Assembly (NCBI GenBank): GCA_000690595.2
Contig: JHUT02000007.1
Span: forward strand, 402 to 64,401
Direction of reading: 5' to 3'
Source of the DNA: Natrinema mahii
GTDB lineage: Archaea; Halobacteriota; Halobacteria; Halobacteriales; Natrialbaceae
DNA: 64,000 nucleotides
Part shown: positions 6,870-13,601 of the stretch, piece after piece
How the letters are laid out: every line of letters begins with the position of its first letter
Position numbering within the stretch: the first letter of the stretch is position 1
Position numbers and translations under genes: made by a program
The notes under the pieces: generated by a model
The model's input: only the letters and a program-made list of their open reading frames with translations
Database searches by the model: none
Told to the model about the DNA's origin: nothing

Positions 6870-7277
6870 ATGTCCGACGACAATTCACGGGACCATGAAG
6901 GTCCCGACCGACCCGACGTATCGATCCCAGCCGCGTCCGATGCCGAACTGACGGATGGCACCGTCCGCGAGCGCCTCGAGGCGATCGACCGAGTCACTCG
7001 GTCGTTGCTCGCAGATATCCAATCCGGGGCAGAAACCACGCCGACTGTGGACGCCGACGATCGCTCCGAGGCCTGCCGACACGTTCGAGAGATCAGAGCC
7101 GAGGCCAGCCATGTCGGCCTCCTGCTGTTCGGCCCGGAGATGGCGATTCCCTACGACCCGGCGGCCCACGACGGCGACACGCCGAGGTTTTCTCGCAGTG
7201 GCTCGCTCACGACGGCGTTTCGAGGTCCGGAACCCGGGTCGCTCGATGAGAATCGGCAGCGGGACAGCGATGGATAG
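6870..7277 (+). CDS. Small conserved acidic protein, module copy 2
   Basis: 135 residues, paralogue of the protein at 5441-5803 with near identity through PYDPAAHDG. The tail differs: TAFRGPEPGSLDENRQRDSDG. In the same frame this tail aligns with the first residues of the TumE-like protein of copy 1 (MVFLGLDPGSLED), with a matching DNA stretch gggtcgctcga. The end of this gene therefore seems to include the decayed start of a lost toxin gene. No toxin-antitoxin pair follows here. Function unknown. Confidence 0.72.
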   Translation: MSDDNSRDHEGPDRPDVSIPAASDAELTDGTVRERLEAIDRVTRSLLADIQSGAETTPTVDADDRSEACRHVREIRAEASHVGLLLFGPEMAIPYDPAAHDGDTPRFSRSGSLTTAFRGPEPGSLDENRQRDSDG

Positions 7278-7707
7278 GTAACGGCTTTCGTTCGTTTCGG
7301 GGTTCGTCTGTACGGGCTCGGTTTCTCTTCGGTTTCGGCTTCCTGAAGGTCGATTCTGGTCTAATTAGAGAACCGGTCGCCATCCAGGGACGCAGATAGG
7401 CAAGAAACGACGGTTCGAATTCACATGCTCGTACATACGAGCCGGTAGCTCCTAGTTTTTCGACTCACTGAACGGCCCCATTCTGCCTCCAAACCGGCGG
7501 AAATTATCGTCTACTTTTGATAAATTCTATTCACATTAGTAGCCCAACTCGAGATATGCACATGAAGATTCGCGTCTTGTGTGCATATTCGGGAATCGGA
7601 TTCTATTGACTTACAACCCCTGAGAGGGAGGTTTAGATCATTTAGTATCGGTTGAACCAATTCCCCAGGCAAAACAATTTTCGTGCCGCGACTTATTGTA
7701 CAGGACA
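7278..7707. other. Gene-free left edge of the AT-rich island
   Basis: 430 bases where composition changes from GC-rich to AT-rich (from about 7400). It holds CTCGTA-CA-TACGAG near 7427 and a long hairpin at 7554-7588. No open reading frame with coding character, no tRNA and no integrase attachment site could be recognised. The promoter of the unknown gene at 7708 should lie in its last 50 bases. Confidence 0.6.
7554..7588. repeat. Long imperfect hairpin at island edge
   Basis: ATATGCACA (7554-7562) pairs with TGTGCATAT (7580-7588). Inside, AAGA and TCTT extend the stem around a TTCGCG loop. It may be an operator, a terminator facing left, or a trace of integration. It shares the gcatat/atatgc theme with the palindromic patch near 5250. 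Confidence 0.4.
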
Positions 7708-8535
7708 ATGACAGAGCTGGAAGATTTTAATCTCCCAACTGGAACTTTCTATCCTACGTTGGTTGAATGGGGAAGAACCGAACCTGAGACAAAGTCCTCG
7801 GATCAGTATGAGCCAATTTTCCGAGAACTCCCTAATTATTCACCTGGAGACCCAAACGACCCTTCCGAAGGCTTTCAGGATCATAAAATCATCAGAGTAG
7901 ATTCAAATACTAATAATTTTGAACAAGTGGATTTTGAGTGTGTAGGTGTATCTCGGTTCTTCAAAGAGTCATTCAAGACGCAAGAAGCATTTGTGGATGG
8001 TGAATTACGGGATGTGAAAATTCGTGAAACAGATTCTTCTGATGGCTTTTGGGCCGGGAACATGGTGTTCTTTGAAGGACGTGAAAAAATAGCTCGAAGA
8101 GCGAAAAGTTCTCTCCAAGCCCAATTCCTTGAAAAGATTAGGATTTCAGACGTGACTCTTTTTCCCGGTATTTATCGGAAATTAACCGAGTTCACTGGCC
8201 CAACAACGGATGGCATAAGTGTTGATGTGGTGGAAAGATTGCAATTGAAAGGAACAGGAGACATATCGAAGTTACAATTATTTGGAGAGGACGAGGTCCT
8301 CGAGGAGTACGCTGAATCCTCCCAGAACATGGACACAGTATCACATATTGTGGGGAGATTCAATTTCTTTGGCTATCGAATCACGGCAGGAATCTCTAAA
8401 GACAAAATCAGGATTTACGGTTCTCCAACAAAACGGGGCGGTTCTGATTCAGAAGAAGCACCATTGGTGACCCTCGCCTTCCTGAGGAAAATAACCGAAC
8501 TCTCTCTATCCAAACAACGAGATTACGAGGTCTGA
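7708..8535 (+). CDS. Unknown soluble protein A1 of AT-rich island
   Basis: 275 residues with no recognised domain. The ATG at 7708 is preferred over a TTG 12 bases upstream. No membrane segment is present. The C-terminal 200 residues contain, in order, FEGREKIARRAKSSLQAQF, RLQLKGTGD, GYRITAGISKDKIRIYGS and PLVTLAFLRKI. A similar series of blocks occurs in the protein at 10803-11693, suggesting distant homology. The codon use and base composition are AT-rich compared with genes outside 7.4-12 kb, a sign of recent acquisition. The next gene starts two bases after the stop, so the two form an operon. Confidence 0.7.
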   Translation: MTELEDFNLPTGTFYPTLVEWGRTEPETKSSDQYEPIFRELPNYSPGDPNDPSEGFQDHKIIRVDSNTNNFEQVDFECVGVSRFFKESFKTQEAFVDGELRDVKIRETDSSDGFWAGNMVFFEGREKIARRAKSSLQAQFLEKIRISDVTLFPGIYRKLTEFTGPTTDGISVDVVERLQLKGTGDISKLQLFGEDEVLEEYAESSQNMDTVSHIVGRFNFFGYRITAGISKDKIRIYGSPTKRGGSDSEEAPLVTLAFLRKITELSLSKQRDYEV

Positions 8536-8537
8536 CC

Positions 8538-9176
8538 ATGGTGGATATCTCCAAATCTTCTATAATAATTTGGCTGAAAGAGCCAGAATGGGGGGCTATA
8601 GCATTACTGATCTCTCTTGGAGCCATAATCACGGGTATTTTTTCTTCATTCCATATTTTGGTAGATACTCTTCTGGTTATAACTGGGGGTGCAGCAATAA
8701 TTGGGTGGGCTTGGGTGACTTTTTGGCTTTCCGGGATTAGAGTTACCTGTTTACAAACAGAACCAATAACTTCAGCCGAGGCGCAACACAAGCACGTCCA
8801 CTTCTTCCCAGATGGATATGCCGAATTTGAGGTATACATTGGAGTTCCTGAATGGGTTTCCCGATTTAGTATTGAGATTCATCATGACGGACCCTTTGAT
8901 TTCCAGCCTTGGGACCTCCCTGCCCCAGTCTCATTCAGAAACGGGGTAATTCACGTAGAGGGAGATCTTGACGAAGTGCCGTTCGTTTTACGGTTTGGAG
9001 GTGAACCCGAAGAAATTGGAGACGCGACTTACCGAGTCATATTCAAAGAAAAAGACAGTGAGAAAACACTCCATACGATGTCATTGAACGGGGATCGTAT
9101 GGTAAAGACCGATTCTGATATAGAGGATGTGGACCAAGAAATCACCGAAGAGTTAGGGATTTCAGTCTCAGAGTAG
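8538..9176 (+). CDS. Unknown membrane-anchored protein B1 of AT-rich island
   Basis: 212 residues. Two N-terminal hydrophobic segments (about residues 19-38 and 41-65: GAIALLISLGAIITGIF and LLVITGGAAIIGWAWVTFWL) are followed by a soluble, probably beta-rich domain with HVHFFPDGYAEFEVYIGVPEW and PFVLRFGG. No known family was recognised. It is tightly linked to the upstream A1 gene (two bases) and ends 26 bases from the convergent PCNA gene. Membrane anchoring of a sensor- or effector-like domain is inference. Confidence 0.7.
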   Translation: MVDISKSSIIIWLKEPEWGAIALLISLGAIITGIFSSFHILVDTLLVITGGAAIIGWAWVTFWLSGIRVTCLQTEPITSAEAQHKHVHFFPDGYAEFEVYIGVPEWVSRFSIEIHHDGPFDFQPWDLPAPVSFRNGVIHVEGDLDEVPFVLRFGGEPEEIGDATYRVIFKEKDSEKTLHTMSLNGDRMVKTDSDIEDVDQEITEELGISVSE

Positions 9177-9202
9177 ATGAAGTAGAGGCAGTCCGCATAG
9201 AT

Positions 9203-9940
9203 TCAGTTATTCTCAATTCGTGGGCTAAGCTGGAACTCTACTTTGCCCTCTCCAATTTCATATGAAATTTTTGCAGGTCGATCATGAGCCATCTCAATCG
9301 TAACCTCAGTATCCTTCGGAATTACAGAGGAAATTTTGTCTAACCACTTAAGACTAAACTTACTGTCAATAGTTGCATATTCAATATCAACCACGTCTGT
9401 TTCTTTCAACATACGCTTGGTATGATCTGAATCACCCCTAGCCTCCATCTCTGCGACTTCTTTTTCTTTATCAATATTAAATCGGAGATGATCACCGAAT
9501 GCATTTGCTGCTCTTATCGCTTTTCGAAACTCGGACTGTTCAATTACAATCTTGGCCGGAAGTTCCCAGTCAGGCGGATTTGGTCCCGTCGAAATGTACT
9601 CTAAGTCCACTAGACTAAGCCCCGAGGCCTGGCCGTCGACTTCCATGTATACCCTTCGTTCTTCTTCGTTAAGGTGTAGGTTCACTAGTGAAGACTCAGA
9701 GGACATTTCTAAAATCGTCAATATTTTATCTAACCCCAATCCAATCTGTCCTCCGTCTGACTCATAGTCTCTAAAAGCCGCTGGTAAGAGCTCAACTTCC
9801 ACCATCAAGACCTGTGCTTCATCAGCGGCACTTGCTGTAACACACCCGTCATTCAAATCTAATATAATCTCATCCGTAACCACCTCTAGGGGTTCAAGTG
9901 TATGAGTTAGAACTCCTGCTTCAATTTCAGCGTCAAACAT
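9203..9940 (-). CDS. PCNA-type sliding clamp paralogue
   Basis: 245 residues, the normal clamp length. Clamp landmarks include the N-terminal MFDAEIEAGVLTHTLEPL, domain-boundary LPAKIVIEQSEFRKAI, SLKWLDKISSVIPKDTEV and the terminal LSPRIENN, matching the LAPRI-type end where PIP-box partners dock. Chromosomal haloarchaeal PCNA is more acidic and GC-rich, so this is a diverged, AT-rich extra copy, likely from a mobile element. PCNA rings tether polymerase, ligase and nucleases to DNA. It is the last gene of a leftward trio with the unknown genes at 10803 and 9989. An AT-rich stretch before the ATG (about 9955-9975) may hold its own promoter. Confidence 0.9.
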   Translation of the reverse strand: MFDAEIEAGVLTHTLEPLEVVTDEIILDLNDGCVTASAADEAQVLMVEVELLPAAFRDYESDGGQIGLGLDKILTILEMSSESSLVNLHLNEEERRVYMEVDGQASGLSLVDLEYISTGPNPPDWELPAKIVIEQSEFRKAIRAANAFGDHLRFNIDKEKEVAEMEARGDSDHTKRMLKETDVVDIEYATIDSKFSLKWLDKISSVIPKDTEVTIEMAHDRPAKISYEIGEGKVEFQLSPRIENN

Positions 9941-9988
9941 GATGTATATGAATATAACCGCATTTGTTATAGTTTTCTAGTATCTTCG

Positions 9989-10801
9989 TCATCCCTTCAG
10001 GTAGTAGTTGATAATCATCAGACGAATATATCGGATGACTTCTTCATCAATCTCTAAATAGGGGGGATGGATTTCCGCATGGTCTGGGAAGAACTCAACC
10101 TCCGTCTTTGCTTGACCTTTACTTGCCAGTAACAAACTCACATCAAACTCTTCCCTCCGAATCCATTCATCCAAAGTTAGGTTACTGTCTACAGGATGAA
10201 TAATGAACTGGGCGCCGCTCATTGTTCCTGATCTAGTCTCTTTGAAAGCTCGATTAAGGAAACTGGCTAAAGATCCTACATTGGCAAGCTCTTCTCTTAA
10301 CTTGGAAAAGGGATATCGAAATTGGACTCGAACATGGATTCCGCTGATTTTTCGGCTCTCAACAGAGACATTCGGTCTTTCCCGTTGATCTTCTGTATCC
10401 GGAATAAGACTGAAGTCGATTTCGTGAGGATATCTCGCCTCTGCGTGCGTGGCTTTCAAACTCCCATGCGTACTATTCCATGTTGGCTCCTCAATTTCAA
10501 TTCGGCCCTTGCTCAACTCCTCAGTTTCATCAATCACCTCCTCAACAATCTCTTTGCCAACTGCAACTGTTGTTGCCTCTTGGGGACTGAACGTTAGTTC
10601 AAGAGTGGTCTCAATAGGGTTGGCTCTGGTAAGAAGACCTCTTATTCGCCAAGTTATTCCAGTGACGATAGGACTAATGAGTTCTCGATCGAAGACTCGG
10701 AGGACTACTTTGTCAATTATCTTTCCGAACAACCAGATACCAATAACTAATAGACCCCCCTGAAGCGTCTGAACAGTTAATAGTGAATCTATAAGTGCCA
10801 A
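9989..10801 (-). CDS. Unknown membrane-anchored protein B2 of AT-rich island
   Basis: 270 residues from a TTG at 10801, chosen because GAGGAGG sits eight bases upstream; no ATG is available near the start, and the longer TTG start at 10819 would overlap that site. One N-terminal hydrophobic segment (GGLLVIGIWLFGKII) is followed by a region ending HVRVQFRYPFSKLREEL, TEVEFFPDHAEIHPPYL and RYIRLMIINYYLKG. No family recognised. It follows the A2 gene with a one-base gap, mirroring the A1-B1 arrangement, and precedes the PCNA gene by 48 bases. Confidence 0.68.
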   Translation of the reverse strand: MALIDSLLTVQTLQGGLLVIGIWLFGKIIDKVVLRVFDRELISPIVTGITWRIRGLLTRANPIETTLELTFSPQEATTVAVGKEIVEEVIDETEELSKGRIEIEEPTWNSTHGSLKATHAEARYPHEIDFSLIPDTEDQRERPNVSVESRKISGIHVRVQFRYPFSKLREELANVGSLASFLNRAFKETRSGTMSGAQFIIHPVDSNLTLDEWIRREEFDVSLLLASKGQAKTEVEFFPDHAEIHPPYLEIDEEVIRYIRLMIINYYLKG

Positions 10802-10802
10802 A

Positions 10803-11693
10803 CTAATCGTCCTCCTCAATCGCTTTATATATTGAATCGTTACTTGCAGCCTCCGCTTGAGTGGTCAACGAAATTGTCGTTTCTACGTCCCGATGGATTA
10901 CTGGCAGAACATGGTTCACTAGGAGTTCTAAGTAGGTCGAGATAGTGGCGGTAGAATATATACGAATGAGACCATCTCGAGACATACCAACTGTGAGAGT
11001 CGTTCCACCCACTAACTCCTGCGTTTGGAACATATGCGTTTTCAGTTTTCCTCGACTCCGCTGTCGCTGATAGTCATCTACTTCCTCAAGACCATCTCCC
11101 TTCATCTGGACACTAGTAAGTTCCTTTTCAGGATAATCACCGATGATCGTGTCCATTAGTTTGGCATTTAGACTTTCTCGAACTTGTTTTAGCGCATTAT
11201 GATCTAGTCGAGTTTTATTAATCGTCGATCCCAGATCATCATGTTCTGATCGGAGAATCGCAGCTGCCCCTTCAGCAACCTCCCTAGCACCCAGTATGCA
11301 CAAATAATAGTGATTCTGGTGATTGAATATCAGAAATCGGGCTTCAGTGTTGTCTAATACAAGTATTTGCTGCCCACGGTACTTCACAGTTTTATCTTTG
11401 TCAATAACGATGGTTCCTAGGATAGCCTCTTTCCCTTTTGGGGACGTGACCAACTGAGCTTCGTCAATAGAGGTAGTTCGTACCACCTCTCCATCTTGTT
11501 TAAAGATATCTGGGACAAATGTGGTGTCAGTGTCGATGTCGGTTGAGATACTCTCATAGAAAGTATGGTTATGTAATTCTTCACGAAGTGTCTGGAGGTC
11601 AAGAGTATAGCCCGTCGGAATATTCAACCAGAAAATCTTCCCGCTATATTGCCCTTCGACATGAAGCGGGCTTTCGCCCTTTGTTTCACTCAT
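10803..11693 (-). CDS. Unknown soluble protein A2 of AT-rich island
   Basis: 296 residues, no membrane segment, no recognised domain. The middle and C-terminal parts carry LGAREVAEGAAAILRSE, SVQMKGDGLEEVDDY, TTLTVGMSRDGLIRIYST and YLELLVNHVLPVI, in the same order as comparable blocks in the protein at 7708-8535. It is the first gene of a leftward A2-B2-PCNA operon. Composition is AT-rich like the rest of the island. Function unknown; the shared block pattern is an observation by eye and needs a profile comparison. Confidence 0.7.
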   Translation of the reverse strand: MSETKGESPLHVEGQYSGKIFWLNIPTGYTLDLQTLREELHNHTFYESISTDIDTDTTFVPDIFKQDGEVVRTTSIDEAQLVTSPKGKEAILGTIVIDKDKTVKYRGQQILVLDNTEARFLIFNHQNHYYLCILGAREVAEGAAAILRSEHDDLGSTINKTRLDHNALKQVRESLNAKLMDTIIGDYPEKELTSVQMKGDGLEEVDDYQRQRSRGKLKTHMFQTQELVGGTTLTVGMSRDGLIRIYSTATISTYLELLVNHVLPVIHRDVETTISLTTQAEAASNDSIYKAIEEDD

Positions 11694-12207
11694 TTAAATC
11701 ACACTCGAGACAGTCGCTCTTGCGTTATCCATATATCCTGTAGATAATAAAACCGAGCCAACCGTACCGGAAGTAGAGGATTTGCACTGTTCCGTCGCAT
11801 AGGGGAGAAGGACTAGATCCCTCTTATTCATACACATAAAGATGGGTGGAGGTGTTTATTTCTCCCAAACATTAGGAATTTGTGCATATCCCCTCCGAAC
11901 CACCGAGCGGATGAGATTGAAATTAGGATCGACGAGAAGTTAGAACCGTAGCCGCGGTCCTGTTCATACGGTTATCGGTTCTAGGACCAATAAACAACCC
12001 CTGTTTCGCGTGCTTCAATTGGAGATTCGCGTGCGGAGACGGAAGAGTGCGTTGTAGTTTTTTGACTCAGTCCCTTGGGGACACTCTTTCCCGTCGGAAC
12101 TGCTCTCCCCGACATCTCGGCCGGAACCAGGGACTCCGTCCACTGCGCTACGCGCCCTCGAGCGAACCCACCACCACAAAAATAGACCAATCCCCTCCCG
12201 AGTCCGC
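11694..12207. other. Gene-free right edge of the AT-rich island with tRNA-like remnant
   Basis: 514 bases. The left part is AT-rich and should hold the promoter of the A2-B2-PCNA operon. Around 11950-12000 composition returns to GC-rich. Positions 12085-12157 (reading left) resemble the 5' part of a tRNA-Arg gene (separate entry). No coding region or integrase was recognised. Confidence 0.55.
12085..12157 (-). other. Degenerate tRNA-Arg-like sequence (possible integration scar)
   Basis: Read on the minus strand it begins GGGCGCGTAGCGCAGTGGAC and continues with CTGGTTCCGG, like the acceptor, D-arm and CCG anticodon region of haloarchaeal tRNA-Arg. The D-stem pairs poorly, the 3' acceptor strand CGCGCCC is missing and there is no TTCGAAT loop, so it cannot be a working tRNA. 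Because it borders an AT-rich island it may be the leftover of integration at a tRNA gene. Confidence 0.35.
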
Positions 12208-12486
12208 TTACCGTTCGCGTTCGGGCACGGACGGATCCTCGAGCGCGACCTCGATCCCACCCGCTTCAGCAGAGACGGTGATCGAGTAGCCGTGATAGTC
12301 GAACGCAAGACTCTCGAAGCCCGCGGCGTCGGGCAGCGAGTCCAGCAGATCGGGATCGATCGCGTCGTAGAGCGGCTCGAGCGCCGTTGGATCGGCGTCC
12401 TCGAGTCGGGAGACGAGGTCGATGACGGCCATACTGAGCTGCTCGCCTTCACTGCAAGAAACGGCTGTCGTCTCGAGCGATTGCAT
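12208..12486 (-). CDS. HalOD1 output-domain protein
   Basis: 92 residues. The body is the haloarchaeal HalOD1 domain: SRLEDADPTALEPLYDAIDPDLLDSL followed by FDYHGYSITVSAEAGGIEVAL. HalOD1 domains are proposed output modules of haloarchaeal signal transduction, often stand-alone. The ATG at 12486 is used rather than the GTG codon immediately before it. It stands alone between the island edge and the 6-phosphogluconate dehydrogenase gene. Confidence 0.87.
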   Translation of the reverse strand: MQSLETTAVSCSEGEQLSMAVIDLVSRLEDADPTALEPLYDAIDPDLLDSLPDAAGFESLAFDYHGYSITVSAEAGGIEVALEDPSVPERER

Positions 12487-12638
12487 CACTCTTGCTGGGG
12501 GGCCGCCGGTAAAGAAAATATCCCACTATTGCAGCCGATCCGTTCTGGACGAAACGACAGTCAGATGGCCAGATACGTGTGCGGCGGTGCGACGGCCCCG
12601 CTCCCGGTGCCCCGGTCGTGGCGTCGCCGACTCGAGTG

Positions 12639-13538
12639 TCACTCCCGGCGCGGGACCTCGTGGCGACCGAAACCGTACCGCAGGCGGTTGGCGAGCCGGC
12701 GCGAGAACCGGCCGTCGTCGGCCCGCGAGCCGAACCGCTCGGAGAGGGCGGTGTAGATCAGCGGCAACGGGACCTCCTGCTCGAGGCCCTCCTGGACGGT
12801 CCAGGTGCCGGTCGAGCCGCCCTCGACGCGGTCGGCGACGGTGCCGAGATCGCTGCCCTCCTCGCGGAAGGCCTCCTCGCAGAGTTCCAGCAGCCACGAG
12901 CGGATCACCGCGCCGTTGTTCCAGACCGACGCGACCGACTCGAGGTCGAGGTCGTACCGGCCCTCGTGGAGGAGTTCGAATCCCTCGCCGTAGGCCTGCA
13001 TCAGGGCGTACTCGACACCGTTGTGGATCATCTTGACGTAGTGGCCGGAGCCGGCGGGCCCCATCCGCCCGTGGCCGTCCGGCCCCGTCGCGACGGCGTC
13101 GAAGACCGGCTCGAGTTCGTCGTAGGCCCACTGGGGGCCGCCGACCATCAGCGAGAAGCCCAGTTCCGCGCCGGCGGGGCCGCCGGAGGTGCCGCAGTCG
13201 AGGTAGGCCGCGGGACAGGACTCCGCGCGGCGCACCGAGTCCTCGAAGTAGGAGTTGCCGCCGTCGACGACGATATCGTCGCCGTCGAGGTGGGGCTCGA
13301 GTTCCTCGAGTGTGACGTCGACCGCCTCGCCGGCGGGGACCATCAGCCAGATGCGCTTGTCAGCGCCCAGCCGCTCGAGGAGGTCGTCGATGGAGTCGGC
13401 GGGGGTCGCGCCCGCGTCGGCGGCCGTCGCGACGGCCTCCTCGTCGAGGTCGAAGGCGACCACGTCGTGGCCCGCCGCGAGGGTTCGGTCGACGACGATC
13501 TGTCCCATCCGTCCGAGTCCGATTACGCCCAGTTGCAT
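12639..13538 (-). CDS. gnd: 6-phosphogluconate dehydrogenase (decarboxylating)
   Basis: 299 residues, the short archaeal/GntZ-like length. The N-terminal Rossmann motif is GVIGLGRMG (residues 4-12). Substrate-binding DGGNSYFED and SGGPAGAELGFSLMVGG lie in the middle, and the catalytic GSGHYVKMIHNGVEYALMQ near residue 165-183 contains the conserved Lys and Asn. The enzyme oxidises 6-phosphogluconate to ribulose 5-phosphate, CO2 and NAD(P)H, the last step of the oxidative pentose phosphate pathway described in Haloferax. It is transcribed leftward downstream of the histidine kinase gene, 63 bases away. Confidence 0.94.
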   Translation of the reverse strand: MQLGVIGLGRMGQIVVDRTLAAGHDVVAFDLDEEAVATAADAGATPADSIDDLLERLGADKRIWLMVPAGEAVDVTLEELEPHLDGDDIVVDGGNSYFEDSVRRAESCPAAYLDCGTSGGPAGAELGFSLMVGGPQWAYDELEPVFDAVATGPDGHGRMGPAGSGHYVKMIHNGVEYALMQAYGEGFELLHEGRYDLDLESVASVWNNGAVIRSWLLELCEEAFREEGSDLGTVADRVEGGSTGTWTVQEGLEQEVPLPLIYTALSERFGSRADDGRFSRRLANRLRYGFGRHEVPRRE

Positions 13539-13601
13539 GGATAGGGGTCGGCCGGCCGGTGTGGTAGGGGTTGCGGTTCCGGGTCCGCGGGCGCGCCGGG
13601 A

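Noticed and set aside
7400-7440. T-arm-like GGTTCGAATTC near 7413 as a possible tRNA end or attachment site
   Set aside because: No acceptor stem or anticodon arm can be folded around it, and it does not match the remnant at 12.1 kb.
12000-12030. ATTGAAGC-like sequence resembling the end of a haloarchaeal CRISPR repeat
   Set aside because: Only one short match, read leftward near 12020; no repeated spacing and no spacers, so not a CRISPR array.
12085-12157. Functional tRNA gene
   Set aside because: D-stem pairs badly, the 3' acceptor strand and T-loop are missing, and no archaeal intron boundary restores them; kept only as a tRNA-like remnant.
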